Shown here: piece after piece, positions 1 to 10,959 of the stretch | Layout of the letters: each line of letters begins with the position of its first letter | Position numbering within the stretch: position 1 is the stretch's first letter | NCBI RefSeq assembly: GCF_024139115.2 | Contig: NC_085141.1 | Location: 245,883,047 to 245,947,046, forward strand | Reading direction: 5' to 3' | DNA: 64,000 bases | From: Armigeres subalbatus | Taxonomy: Eukaryota > Arthropoda > Insecta > Diptera > Culicidae | Notes under the pieces: generated by a model | Seen by the model: the letters and a program-made list of their open reading frames with translations, nothing else | Told to the model about the DNA's origin: nothing | The model's database searches: none | Program-made: the position numbers and the translations under genes

Positions 1-350
1 AATTCAAGCTGTACAGAAATAACCTAAAAGTAGGCAATTTATCGGTGAAACGTTGGGCGGAACAACACAGGCAGTTGGTAACAGGACTAATTTCCATGGC
101 ATATTTCCAGTGAGACTTTGATTTTGGGCGTAGTGCATGTAATTTCCATTTCTGAAGCTAATATACACTTAGCTGCATATTTTGGCATAGCACATCGAAG
201 AAAAAGGTAGTTTTCATCTATAATATGCAAAAAGTTCAATTTTTATTGAATATTCACTAAATAGGAATTGATTTACAAGCTCGAAACTTGGAGAGCAATT
301 TTCTCGGTTTCATGTTAATGGAATTCGGCCCTTTTCAAATGTTGGTCTAG
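1..350. other. AT-rich spacer, no gene
   Basis: I see no coding sequence or RNA gene here. The last bases (about 328-350) match the ends of the hairpin at 1657-1804 (shared word CCCTTTTCAAAT then GGTCTAG), so a fragment of that family is present. Confidence 0.5.
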
Positions 351-514
351 AATTTACAATGTTATGGAAACTCATATGTGAATATGTACGTTATGTGGAA
401 GATATTGATTTGAAAAATGTATTGGAGGTAACCACTTTCCCTTCGATGGGACTCGAACCCATGACCCTACAGTACGCTAGACTGGTGCTTTAACCAACTA
501 AGCTACGAAGGACC
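351..514 (-). mobile_element. tRNA-derived SINE, copy 1
   Basis: The head (438-512, read on minus) folds as a tRNA: acceptor TCCTTCG against CGAAGGG, D-arm GCTT/AAGC, anticodon loop CTAGCGT, T-arm with GGTTCGAGTCC. The pol III A box (TAGCTTAGTTGG) and B box (GGTTCGAGTCC) match consensus. The anticodon reads AGC (Ala), but the anticodon stem has only four good pairs. A body of about 90 bp without a tRNA counterpart follows and is shared with two other copies. A SINE promoter head is therefore more likely than a working tRNA gene. Confidence 0.75.
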
Positions 515-915
515 TCCGTCGGCCTTCGCAACCTAGCGGCTACTGAACGAGCTCGAGATTCCCAAATTGGACGCATAGTCAAATCAGTCGGGTGGTTTAA
601 TCCCCGGAAATAGGCAATTAACTTTGATTGAACTGAACCTGAGTTGCGTGCTCTTGCCTACGCAATGCGGTCGGGTCTGAGCTTGACGACCGACTGGCAA
701 ATGCTTACACAACCTCACTTGATCAGTACCGTTGCTGATGAAGGATGTGTATAGCCGCCAGACATTCTAAATACTCACGCTCCTCTAATGTGGACGTGTA
801 CAATACACATGTGGAAGTATTGGATTGAGAAATGGATTGCGAGTGATTTGACTATGCGTCCAATTTGGGAATCTCGAGCTCGTTCAGTAGCCGCTAGGTT
901 GCGAAGGCCGACGGA

Positions 916-1079
916 GGTCCTTCGTAGCTTAGTTGGTTAAAGCACCAGTCTAGCGTACTGTAGGGTCATGGGTTCGAGTCCCATCGAAGGGAAAGTGGTT
1001 ACCTCCAATACATTTTTCAAATCAATATCTTCCACATAACGTACATATTCACATATGAGTTTCCATAACATTGTAAATT
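916..1079 (+). mobile_element. tRNA-derived SINE, copy 2
   Basis: This is the plus-strand copy in the right arm of the inverted duplication, identical to copy 1 by eye. The tRNA-like head is at 918-992 with intact A and B boxes, followed by a body starting AAGTGGTTACCTCC and ending ACATTGTAAATT. Confidence 0.75.
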
Positions 1080-1312
1080 AACGTCCAAGTCGGGTGGTTT
1101 AATCCCCGGAAATAGGCAATTAACTTTGATTGAACCCAACTTATGATTTTTTGAATTGACCAGTAAATCAGTGAACGATGGAAATTTTACGAGTGTTATG
1201 TCTGATTGTCTGTGGTATAAGTATGAAGAAGAATGTAATTGGACTTAATTTGATTATAAGAAGAGAATTAATAAAAAGATAATATCTGACGATGATATGG
1301 AAATGCTAATAT

Positions 1313-1434
1313 CTCGCTTAACTTTTCAAAAGGACCTGAAATTTTTTTTCATGAATTAATTTGAATATTGCAATCAACATTTAAATTAATTCATGAAAAA
1401 TTTTTACTTAGGTCCTTTTGAAAAGTTAAGCGAG
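1313..1434. mobile_element. MITE with 4-bp TSD ATAT (CTCGCTTAAC family)
   Basis: A 122-bp element with terminal inverted repeats of about 25 bp starting CTCGCTTAACTTTTC. It is flanked by ATAT at 1309-1312 and 1435-1438. No coding capacity. The same family occurs at 2273-2575. Confidence 0.8.
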
Positions 1435-1656
1435 ATATCATCTTCCAAACTTAGACGTACATGTTCATGATAGAATTAGAGGCGAAAGTATAGAATTGAT
1501 AGTTCCGTAAGTATACGGCAGGCATGAAGAATGTTTTTATAGAAGTCGATTTGAAAGCGAGCGGAGGGCAATATTTGTGATGGCACATATCGCACGACCT
1601 TCCTTCTGCCAAACTCCCGTATGAAGGGGGAGGGAAGAATATCAGTGTGGAAGCCG

Positions 1657-1804
1657 ATATCTAGACTAACATTTGAAAAGGGCGTAACAGTCAAAATTTA
1701 TTCCTTCTGATTCTTCGTCTACGTATAAAGTTATATATGTGGACGAAGAATCAGAAGGAATAAATTTTGGCTGTTACGCCCTTTTCAAATATTGGTCTAG
1801 ATAT
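1657..1804. repeat. Hairpin repeat with 63-bp arms
   Basis: The arms 1657-1719 and 1742-1804 are nearly perfect inverted copies around a 22-bp AT-rich loop. The outer words are ATATCTAGAC and GTCTAGATAT. It is probably a small foldback or MITE. The small ORFs here are by-products of the repeat. Confidence 0.75.
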
Positions 1805-2268
1805 ATCTCCACTGGCTGCTGGAGAAGCTAGTGAATCTAATGCTGAAGGTGAATCAAATTTTGTCCACAATATGTTTGTACTTTGTACGTTGGAAAATAA
1901 TACCAGTCAGCCAACTGTTACTATTCGCAAAAATTTGTATAGTGTGTGTACCTCGACTTACAACTAAGTAAGTTTGGCAACGGTTTCTATTTGATGTAAG
2001 TATTGAAACGTTTTGTTTTTTTCCTTGATTTCATGCGTAGATTATTGCTTATTTGATGTGTAACTATACTGCGTCCTATCTAACTGAAGATATTTTATTA
2101 TGAATAGTGCATTCCAGATTTTTTTCTTCACCAGAAGTTGAACTTCGTTACTTTTTTAACATTCTTTTATAATCCTTTTCAGTTTCGAACCATTTGCCCA
2201 AATGTATGATTATGTTACACGAGAAAGTTGTTTGAGCTTTCCAACAACGATAACGATGAATTCTCGCT
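1805..2268. other. AT-rich spacer, no gene
   Basis: I find only short unsupported ORFs and no repeat I can name. Confidence 0.4.
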
Positions 2269-2272
2269 TAAC

Positions 2273-2575
2273 TTTTCAAAAGGACCTGAGTAACATTTTT
2301 TTAATGAATTCTCGCTTAACTTTTCAAAAGGACCTAAGTAACATTTTTTTCATGAATTAACTTGAATAGCGCAATCAACAGAACAACCTGAAAGTTATCA
2401 ATTGGAGTATTCAAATTAATTCATGAAAAAAATGTTATTTAGGTCCTTTTGAAAAGTTAAGCGAGAATTAATTTGAATAGCGCAATCAACAGAAAAACAT
2501 GAAAGTTTTCGATTGCAGTACTCAAATTAATTCATGAAAAAATGTTACTTAGGTCCTTTTGAAAAGTTAAGCGAG
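2273..2575. mobile_element. MITE (outer copy), TSD AATT
   Basis: Same family as 1313-1434. The terminal repeats start CTCGCTTAACTTTTC and the flanks are AATT at 2269-2272 and 2576-2579. Another member of the family sits inside it, next to the left end. Confidence 0.8.
2311..2465. mobile_element. MITE (inner copy nested in the outer one), TSD AATT
   Basis: A 155-bp member of the CTCGCTTAAC family inserted in the outer copy at an AATT that belongs to the family's own internal sequence (duplicated at 2307-2310 and 2466-2469). Removing it restores a continuous outer element, which gives the order of insertion. Confidence 0.8.
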
Positions 2576-2616
2576 AATTTTAATTCAAGCATCCTGCATT
2601 GATAATGATTCAATCA

Positions 2617-2910
2617 CAGTGTTAGGGATACTGCTCCTTGAATTCATGTACATGTACCCAAATCAATAATAATCTAAAAAATAAATAATATAGGAACGCA
2701 ATTGTTTTCTTTCTTTTTTTGTGATTTTTTCAACAATAAGCACGCAAGATAGCAATAAAAATGACACAAATTAAGCCTAAATGGTTTTGCAAATGTTATT
2801 GTTATAGGAACATGTTAATAATAATGGAGCAAGTACCCTACAACGCTTTATAATAAAACACAGCATTACAGCATTTTGTCCTAGAAAACGGGAAAGCATT
2901 GCTAAATTCT
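2617..2910. repeat. Dispersed repeat, copy 1 of 3
   Basis: It shares the order of blocks seen at 63657-63888 and, inverted, at 22501-22647: TACTGCTCCT, then GTGATTTTTT, AAGCACGC and AAAACGGGA. It is the most diverged copy and its ends are unclear. Confidence 0.5.
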
Positions 2911-3616
2911 GATGAACTTTTTTGCTAATCTTGGTTACCTCTGTTGAGCCATCATTCCCAAGAATTTGTTATGATTTTTCAAATTATCCTAAATAAAAAA
3001 TAACAATAGGGCCATTGATTTCATTTTTAGTAGTCACTGGTAAGATGCTCTCCAAATTCTTAGAATTGGCTTGGATTTTACTTTTTGGACATTGACAGGT
3101 ATTTTTATTCCATTTGAAGTTATAAAACGATCATTCGGTGTCGTTTCGTGCGTCGCAATCGCCAAAAGTTACGTCTACTTAGGCGCATCCTGAATAAATC
3201 AGGGATCTACCTTAAAAAAAATGCAATTATCAGGGATTTTTCCCCACTTGGAATTATCAGGGAATTCTTGACATAATCAAACTTCAAATCAATAAAAAAT
3301 CCAATCATGTCCCAAAAAACGCCTGGTTCTAAGACATGAAAAGCAACGACTAGAGGAGACTATAAGAAATCAGTAGTAAACACTACATTTATATAGTTGT
3401 TTGTAGTATGTTAGAAATGCGTAGTGTGGCAGAGTCTCTTTTTTTCTTTCAACCATGCTTCACACATGATGGTTACTTCTTAAAATGTTGTAAACTGGAA
3501 CTTGCTTGCTTTTGATTCATGCGACCCATTTACTCGCCGAAGCATGCTCATCGATCGATCCAGGTCTGATAATCTCTGACAAGAATCTATAGCAAACAAA
3601 TGTATGGATAATTTTA
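2911..3616. other. Spacer, no gene
   Basis: AT-rich sequence. No ORF with domain-like content, no RNA gene and no clear inverted repeat found by reading. Confidence 0.4.
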
Positions 3617-3857
3617 TGGCCTCGTGTTATCGGAAAAGGACCAACCAGATACGTTAGGTATTTGTGGAGGACAAAATAGTACTTACTTGTCGTCCGTAAC
3701 TAATGAGGGGAAAAACTGGTTACTTTACAAACGTGTTGTAAGTAATGTGTGTCACGTGAGACGTAAGATCGATAAGATAAATATCGGCAATGGATATTAT
3801 GCATTTTACACACTGCCAAACGAAAATTCAAATAACTATAAATTCATGGCACACATT
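3617..3857 (+). repeat. Duplicated segment, copy A
   Basis: It matches 5751-6054 over its whole length, from TGGCCTCGTG to AAATTCATGGCACACA. Copy B carries an extra stretch of about 60 bp in the middle. A 98-residue ORF covers copy A, but copy B does not keep the frame, so I do not call it a gene. Confidence 0.7.
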
Positions 3858-4290
3858 TCCCCTCTTCTAAAAAAAAATCCTGTGCCTTCAAAAAGTTTTA
3901 CGGTTCAACAAAAAATTTAGAAACAAAATTGCAATTTGATTTCTTTGCAAAATTTTAATTTGATTTCTTTACACACATAAATTAATCCAAAATTAAGTAG
4001 AAAATACTTACACATGAGAAAATTGTATAAGATTTCCCTCAAAACTGTGATAGATTCTTTTTTTTCATTTCTCATGATTGTTATCAAAATTGTAACGACC
4101 CAAGGTCTCTTGGAATTCGTTGACCTGCTCTAGAATGAAACGGAGAGTGATAAAACGGTCCACACAGAAACTTCCGGCATGTAATCAGGCCTGCTGCTAC
4201 CGGAGAGCGGCATTGATCTTTTTCTACATCCAGGCTAGGATAACTTTGCATTAAAGAAAAATATATTAAGCTCTTTTAGTGGAATGTATT
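3858..4290. other. Spacer, no gene
   Basis: AT-rich up to the MITE at 4291. Nothing recognisable. Confidence 0.4.
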
Positions 4291-4451
4291 AAACCGTCTA
4301 AGACGAATTAAGTACTGTACTGTCCAAGTCGAGTCAAGTACAAGACACTGAAGACGACCACACAGTTGTGGTCGAAATACGTATCTGCAAAGATAACGAA
4401 AATTAACCAGTGGAATTAAATGGACAGTACTTAATTCGTCTTAGACGGTTT
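4291..4451. mobile_element. 161-bp MITE with 27-bp terminal inverted repeats
   Basis: The ends are near-perfect inverted repeats starting AAACCGTCTAAGACG. The interior has a short palindrome (CCACACAGTTGTGG). I cannot settle the TSD because the flanks are T/A-rich. Confidence 0.75.
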
Positions 4452-5033
4452 TTTGCATTAAACTTTGAGAACGGTATACAACAACTTAATGCCTTAAGTT
4501 AGGCCATCCTTTTTTGGCACTTTTACTAAGATACTCTTTTACTAAGATAAACGATGCAGTAGTTGAGCGGATATCCTAGAATCAGCTATTAGCATCTCGG
4601 CTGATATGCGTCGACCCCAGGGGGTTTGTTCGATTTCAAGCTTTGAATGGCCGTTTGAATCTCTAGCAGTGATGGAGATTCAGCATTGTTACGTGGTATA
4701 CGTCGGATCCTAGGTAGGTCATACTGAGGGGTAGCGACTTAGCTGGCACTTGAAAAAGCTGGCTCACTTGTCTCGTGGCTTGAGCAAAAACTACCTAGTA
4801 CTAAGTGAGTGAGTACAACTTAATTTTTAGTAAATTTTCATTTCTGTGTATTTATTTTGTTCGTGTCATTATCCACAGAATTGCTTTTCAACGAGGTGTC
4901 TTCCTCCTGTTGACTGTGCTCGTATCCATCGTCACTAGCCTCAGAAACTAGGTACAATGAAGAACAAACATACTTTCCATGGGCTTGTATTTTATTTAAG
5001 TTGATACTTTTTGTTTTACCGATTCTTAAACGT
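4452..5033. other. Spacer, no gene
   Basis: No coding or RNA feature that I can support. The end merges into the minisatellite. Confidence 0.4.
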
Positions 5034-5562
5034 ACGCTCAAAATATTTCAGCTATTTAATACTTATTTAGCAGTTTTGTGAGCAGCTCTCGCGCTCAAAA
5101 TATTTCAGCAATTTTGAATACGCGCTTTTGCGAGCACCACTCGCGCTCAAAATGTTTTGCGATTTCATTACGAACTGAGCACTTTTGCGAGTACCATTCG
5201 CGCTCAAAATGTGTTAGCGATTTGAATACGCACTGAGCACTTTTACGAGCACCACTCGCGCTTAAAATATTTTAACAATTTTTCACACGCACTGAGTGCT
5301 TTTGCGAGCACCATTCGCGCTAAAAATCTTTTAGCGATTTAGATAAGCACTGAGGACATTTGCGAGCACCTCTCGCGCTCAAAATGTTTTAGCGATTTGG
5401 ATACGCACTAAGCACTTTTTCAAGCACTACTCGCGCTCTAAATATTTTAGCGATTTTTCACTTGCACTGAGCACTTTTGCGAGCACCATTCGCGCTCAAA
5501 ATGTTTTAGCGATTTGGATACGCACTGAGCCCTTTTGCGAAAACCACTCGCGCTCAATTGTT
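5034..5562. repeat. Minisatellite, about 58-bp unit, about 9 copies
   Basis: Tandem units each contain TTTTGCGAGCACCA, TCGCGCTCAAAAT and, in most, GCGATTTGGATACGCACTGA. The units differ by 10-25%. Two units with TTTTTCAC in place of GGATAC lie three units apart, which suggests a higher-order pattern. Copies A and B of the duplicated segment lie on either side. Confidence 0.85.
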
Positions 5563-5750
5563 AACTTTATTCGGTTCATCCTTTTCCGATGCGGAGTTTA
5601 TTAATTTGATAAACAGTCAGGTTGTCTATTAAAAAACACATCAATAAAGAAAAAAAAAACACATTAATAAAGAAAAAAAGTCAGGTTATCTGGTGAATCG
5701 AAAAATTAACGTTAAGTCTATATTATGCCCGGCCAGGATCGCCAAATGTG
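5563..5750. repeat. Short tandem duplication in spacer
   Basis: A unit of about 23 bp (AACACATCAATAAAGAAAAA) is present twice at about 5634-5680. Otherwise AT-rich. Confidence 0.5.
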
Positions 5751-6054
5751 TGGCCTCGTGTCATCTGAAAAGGACCAGTCGAAAACGTTAGGTATTTGTC
5801 GAGGACAAAGTAGTACTTACGTTTCGTCCGTAACTAATGTGGGGAAAGACTGGTTAGGGCAAACGTGTTGTAAGTCATGGCCTACTGACGCTCAATTCAA
5901 ATTATGCCTTGAATCTCGATGGCGCGATAGCGTATGGTGAGTCACGTGAGACGAAATATCGATAAGATAAATATCGGCAATGGATATTATGCATATTACA
6001 GTATTACACACTGCCAAACGAGAATTCAAATAACTATAAATTCATGGCACACAC
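5751..6054 (+). repeat. Duplicated segment, copy B
   Basis: Partner of 3617-3857 in the same orientation, with an extra stretch of about 60 bp near 5877-5938. The shared parts are about 90% alike by eye. Confidence 0.7.
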
Positions 6055-6769
6055 ATACTTACTAACTTACTTTTTACTTATAGATCCTGAACTGCCGTCT
6101 TAACCTGTTGCTAAGTCAGATTTAGGTAATTTTTTCTTCATTGCTATATACATTTGCCGCTATTAAAATTTGCAGCTGTGTTTTAGTCTAATGCTTGTTC
6201 ACAGATTTCGTTTTCGCACTTCCATAAGGTTTGGACGACCCAATTCCTGAATTACAGATGATATTGGCATCCACTGACGGAGCTGAACTGGGGCACGAGA
6301 CCTACCAAATTGATTATTTACCCTAAAATTTGATTAAATACACCAAAACCGTTGCGAAAAAAAATCCGCCTTTTTTGATAATCACTGGAGAGGCTTCCGG
6401 ATGCGTTGCTGGGTGTACTTATGAAGGTACCCTTAATTTGAACACTAATCCCAACACTTTTCTCGGTAATCAATACATTGTGAGTGAGTGAAGATTAAAT
6501 CGATCTATAATTTTGGTACAATCAAATCATGCAGTTGGAAATAAATTAACCGTTGTTTCGAAGTATAGGCAGAAAAACGTTTTTCAATCCTGGATTTTTT
6601 GGGAAATAAATTAGAGATTGCTTCGTAAGTTCCTTTGAGAATTACTTCTGAGAATCTGACGTAACTCTTTGGTTAGGCGCGAAGGAGGAGTAATTCAAAC
6701 CTCTCCTCGGTTTTCCACTCTTAGTTCCGCAAAACAGTGATGAACTTAAAATACTATTTAAAAAATCAC
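6055..6769. other. Spacer with a short dispersed repeat
   Basis: The part at about 6276-6316 (GACGGAGCTGAACTGGGGCA, then CCTACCAAATTG) resembles sequence at 15407-15458 and 15632-15665. No gene seen. Confidence 0.4.
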
Positions 6770-7480
6770 TCTAATGAAGTTAAAAAAATCCTTCGGAAAT
6801 TCTTTAGGAGTGTATAGAAAAAATGCAAAAGGAATTTCTAGATAAATTTTCAAAGGAGTTTTCGGCGGATTTTTTAAAGGAATTACTAAAGAAGTAGTGT
6901 CCATAGGAATTATTTGCGTTATTTTATCAATTATTCCTGGACCAATTTTCAAGATGAGGCCTCGAAAGAATTCCTGGAGGAATTTCAGGACAAATTTCCG
7001 AATAGATTATTTAAGGAAGAACCTGAAGAAATTTACAAAAAAAAATCTAAAAGAATTTGTAAATGATTTTTGCTTAGGGAATTTTTGAAAGAATTTCCAA
7101 AGAAATTCCGAATGTATTTTCCGAAAGATTGTCTTGAAGAAAAGAGTTTTTTTTTAAATTATTCTCAATTGGATTCCAGAATTATTTAAAAAAAAAAAAC
7201 TTGTATGAATTCCCGAAAAAAGTCGAAAGCAATTTCTATAGGAATTTTGAAGGATTTTCCGAACAATCAAAGGAATTTACGAACGTTCAAAGGAATTTTT
7301 GGAAGATTGGCTAAAAGAAATTCTCAAGAAAAGTCCGAAGAAGTTGCTGGAGGAATTTCCTAAGAAATGTCTGGAACAATTTTCTTTAGGATTTCCAGAA
7401 ATAATTTCCGAAGAAATTCCTGAAGGAACCTCTAAAGACATATTCGTGTTACGTACTGAATTTTCCTTCGTTGACATTTA
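6770..7480. repeat. Degenerate tract rich in GGAATTTC/GAAATTCC words
   Basis: About 700 bp built from irregularly spaced variants of AAGGAATTT and GAAATTCC at intervals of roughly 12-30 bp. It is too degenerate for a clean unit. ORFs on both strands are by-products of the low complexity. A longer tract of the same kind lies at 55690-58085. Confidence 0.75.
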
Positions 7481-7891
7481 GTGCCCTATCCTCGCCAGCA
7501 AAAGATGTTTCGCCACTGACGACAGCGAAAATCTTCTTCTATTGTTTATTACCTCCATTGTTCGAAGGCCAAGTGGTAAAAAAATGGCAATTTCACCAAA
7601 ATTGTATTCAAGACCTTTGTATGGCCGGTCAGTAATGAAGGGCGGTGACGACACTGAATCCGCTGAATCCGTAAGGATCGCATTCGGGCTTGTAAGTCGG
7701 GATCGTAGTGGCGACAGAAATTGCAGCGGCTTCAGTCGAGAAGATGTTGCACTGACTGGCTAGACTATCTGATCTATTTAGCACAGGTCCGGAGACTCCA
7801 AAACCGACCTCGCGGCTGTAGACGTATCCGGTGGTGTACCGGATCTCATGGTTCCGCAACCGCGTTCCTAACAGTTGTAGAAAAGATCTTC

Positions 7892-9155
7892 TTAATTTGT
7901 TAGTGTTTTCTCCACTTCTGAACCGGGTGGTAATGGTGTTATGGTGTTAGGATCAACCCTAACAGGATGCATTAGACAGCTTCTCGCTCCGTGCCAGTGG
8001 ACCCGTGCCACTGGGGGGAGACCGGTGCCGGAAACATTGCTTAGGATCCGGTCAGCCTCGTCGAGGAGAGGGATCCTGAATTCTCCAGAAGAGGCGGCTT
8101 TGCGGCAGATGGCCTGCAGAACCCGATGTCGGAAGAGAAAAATGCCGGCGTCAACGCATGCAGCTTCGAGGAAGCAGACCAGAGGATAACCGGACGTAGT
8201 TGTTGAAGAAGGGCGAAAGAGTGTTGACGAGATTCCGGTAAGCTGACAGGACACGTTAGCTCGAGACCATAAAGCAAGCGACTGTCGATAATAGCTTGTT
8301 CAGCTTTGGTACTGTTGGAACGGTGTTTTATCGCAAGGACTTTTATAAGACTGATGCGGGACTTGGAAGCTACTTTCACCGCCCGGAAGTGTGGCAGAAA
8401 CGTGAGTTTCCGGTCGATATCGACTCCAAGCACCCGGACAATCTTTCGGTTGGGGATGGCGTCGTGTCGAGCTTTATGGAAGGTCTTGCTAACTGGTGCT
8501 GGTCACTGAAGAAGTGTCTCCCGACACACTTACTGGCGTTCATTATAAAACCGACGGATGAAGCCCAGCGATAAATGGTTTTTACTACCGCCTGAGTTTT
8601 GATCCTGGTCCTTCCAGGTGTCGTGCCAACCTTGACCAAGAGAATGTCATCGGCATATAAAAATACGTACACATTCGCAGGTAGAACGCTGAAAACCCCG
8701 TCCATAGCGATGAGGAAAAGCGTTACCGCGTTACCTAAGATCGACTTTTGTGGAACGTCGGTTCCTTCGGGGATCTCGTCTGATGCTGAGCCGCCAATGA
8801 GCATTTAGCATGAGTTATTTAGATGTGGACCACAAGAAGCAATGTTCCTTTGGAAATCAGCCGGATACTAGGAAGTGGCTACCAGGGAGGCAAAGTATTC
8901 ACTGAGAGCGCACGCGTAGGCATCCTGGACAGAGTCGGAAATTATACAGTTGCCCTGATCGAGGTGAATGGGAACAGCTCTAGATCTGCCGCTGATTCTG
9001 TTTACCCTTCTCCATAATTCGACGGAGGTCTGAGACGGGTTGATGCTGTTTTTGAATTGGTCCACGAGGTTGGTCCGCACAAACGATCGACATGGTGCGC
9101 TCGTACACTTCCTAATCCGCTTTACCATACTTCCAGCGGCGTCTCTTAATATCAA
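7892..9155 (-). pseudogene. LINE reverse transcriptase, broken
   Basis: From 9155 down: the linker before the RT (SVELWRRVNRISGRSR), the palm with YADDILLV (YADD codons at 8646-8657), then the thumb with SRLLYGLELTC and a later frame with AGIFLFRHRVLQAI. The order and motifs match I/LOA-group LINE RTs. At least three frameshifts split it. No RNase H motif is recognisable downstream. Confidence 0.7.
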
Positions 9156-9289
9156 CAGGTGGAGGAGGAGGAAATCTGCACAGGGTAGTGGTTTCTACCA
9201 CACAGATCGGTACTGGCTTTGCTCGTGGGAAAAAGTTGGGGACCCGTCATTGAGAGTGACAAGGTCACCTTTCTGTTATGCTTCAACTA

Positions 9290-9735
9290 AAGCAATGCCT
9301 CCAGGGTTGGCCCTGGATCCTCCTCCCATAAGATGATAAGCGTTCATATCCCCTAGAAGGAGCAGGGGGAGCAGGTGTTCTGGATCAAATTGCCTGCCTT
9401 TCTTCTGACGGCGGGGAAGACGCGGCAAGGGATGTAAACATTTATTATGGTCGTCTTCATACTTCCGTGTAGCCAGATACCGACAACTGATATGTCTTCA
9501 TCGATCGATCGAGGATATCGAAGGGGATTCCGCAGTATCCCTATGGCTACGGAGTGCCTGATATTGCTTCCAACCTTGCTGGTCCAACGGTATTTGCCTC
9601 CTAGTGCCAGTCCATGATGGTGTCGCACACACGGTTGATCTCTTGGTGGGCGACGACGGTCCAGGGTAAGCTGTGGTTCACCAGCAGATCGAGGTTCGGA
9701 ATGTTATTCCATAACCCATTAATGTTCCATTGGAA
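9290..9735 (-). pseudogene. LINE endonuclease domain, broken
   Basis: On the minus strand the frames contain FQWNINGLWNN (start of an exonuclease-endonuclease-phosphatase domain), a middle block with SVAIGILRNP, and LLLLGDMNAYHLMGG, the conserved G-D-x-N turn. The domain nicks target DNA in non-LTR elements. Several frame changes and stops separate the blocks. Confidence 0.65.
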
Positions 9736-10193
9736 ACAAAACAAGGGGGCTAGGAGGGTTTCTTAGCTTAGCTGACGTTGATCCTGGATGTATCCTGGGT
9801 AGCCCAGAGCCAGTAAACGTAACGACTGGCTCGGCGCTTGATGCGTCAAGGGAAGACGATGAAGAGGAACTGGATCCACTGGGTGTAACATTGTGCGGCC
9901 AAGAGGGGCCTGTTCTGTTCGTAACGCCGGAAGTGGGTAAGGAATGGTGGAGATGTATTGTATGTATTGTAATGCTTCTCCTGCCGGCAACTCTAAAACA
10001 GCAGGTTTGAGGATAAGCTCTTACTTTGGTGATCCCGGTGGGGGTCAGGGGAGATCTGAGAGTCGTCTCGGGAATCAGCGTTGGCCAAGGTCTGAGGGGT
10101 GGGTTAGACAGTAGTGATGGAGTTTTCGCGGGCACGGGTAGACCCGTCCAGTTTTTCGACGGTTATCAGCGTTTATCAGGAGGCTTTCCTTCA

Positions 10194-10540
10194 TCATAGC
10201 TTCAAGTTTTCGTATTTTCTCATCTTTCTCAGTGTGGGCGGCAAGAAGTGTAGCATCCTCTGCGTAGAGTTTCTCTTGGTGATTTGAACTGTATTAACGA
10301 CATCGGCATAAGACGGTTCTCCTTTCTTTTCCAGTTGTAGGATGCGTTGAGTCCCAAGGTAGGTACAACTCTGGTCGACCTTTATCCGTTGGACGTCATT
10401 CTCCTGTCTGTATGCTGGGCAGGCTCTACTATTGCGATGATGCTGACCACTTCTACACTTGGAAACAGAAGGGCGACAGCTTCCACATGTGGCACCGAGT
10501 TTTGGTGTGACCACACTCCCTGCAGATAAAGTACTGCATG
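10194..10540 (-). pseudogene. LINE ORF1 (gag-like) C-terminal fragment
   Basis: The frames carry CCHC-type knuckle remnants (CRECGHTKTRC in one frame and a CSGQHHRNSRAC block in another), followed by a basic segment NDVQRIKVDQ typical of the end of I/LOA-type ORF1. ORF1 proteins of this kind bind element RNA. The knuckles are in different frames, so this copy cannot make the protein. Confidence 0.6.
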
Positions 10541-10640
10541 GGAGACGGATAATACGGTAGAGTCAGGCACCTCAAAAAACCGAAGTAAATATGCTCGGAT
10601 CCATATATGTCGGGAGAGTCCGACCGGCATAACTCCCATC

Positions 10641-10959
10641 TATCCTCCTGTGTTGTTTTTGGGGACGAGAGGGGGGGTCACCTCGCGGAGGAGGCTCCTG
10701 GACCTAGCTGACATCCCTTACCCAAATATGAGCCCAAGGATAGTAACCTTTTCAACCAGAAAGCCTCTTGTCGTTTGAACCGCGAAGATCCGTCAAAAAA
10801 CGAAAGTCTTGTAACTTGAAGACTGTGTGAACTACAGCCCTAGAACTGACGCTAGGGGATAGCTTCGGATTATAAGTACCACTTTTATGGGGAAGGAAAA
10901 TGTTTTTAGGGGGAGAGGTAAGGGTTTTGGGGGAAAACTGTGGAGAAGGGTAGATACGA
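10641..10959. other. Junction of two LINE remnants
   Basis: G-rich and T-rich sequence between the minus-strand LINE and the plus-strand RTE fragment. No feature of its own. Confidence 0.3.

Larger units (their letters stand above)
351..1135. repeat. Perfect-looking 236-bp inverted duplication containing a tRNA-SINE
   Basis: The arms are 351-586 and 844-1079, equal in length and matching base for base wherever I compared them, with a 257-bp spacer. Each arm holds a complete tRNA-derived SINE plus about 70 bp of sequence on its 5' side, so this is a copied segment and not two separate SINE insertions in opposite directions. A 48-bp direct repeat (586-633 and 1088-1135, beginning AGTCGGGTGG and ending TTTGATTGAAC) starts at the inner edge of the left arm and lies just outside the right arm. 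Confidence 0.85.
7500..10640 (-). mobile_element. Decayed I/LOA-group LINE
   Basis: On the minus strand the order is ORF1 zinc knuckles (about 10.5 kb), apurinic-type endonuclease (about 9.7-9.3 kb), reverse transcriptase (about 9.1-8.4 kb) and RT thumb (8.4-7.9 kb). This is the order of a non-LTR retrotransposon. Every domain is split by frameshifts and stops. The 3' end (about 7.5 kb) lacks an obvious A tail, so the boundary is approximate. The family call rests on the style of the endonuclease start and of the RT core and thumb. Confidence 0.75.

Noticed and set aside
438..512. tRNA-Ala(AGC) gene
   Set aside because: The fold and pol III boxes are good, but the same head occurs three times attached to the same 90-bp non-tRNA body, so a SINE fits better than a tRNA gene.
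3624..3920. 98-residue protein gene
   Set aside because: The duplicated copy at 5751 does not preserve the frame and no motif is present.
5034..5562. CRISPR-like array
   Set aside because: The units are contiguous and diverged with no unique spacers, and the context is an animal genome.
6758..7481. Overlapping small ORFs on both strands
   Set aside because: They arise from the low-complexity AATTCC-like tract.
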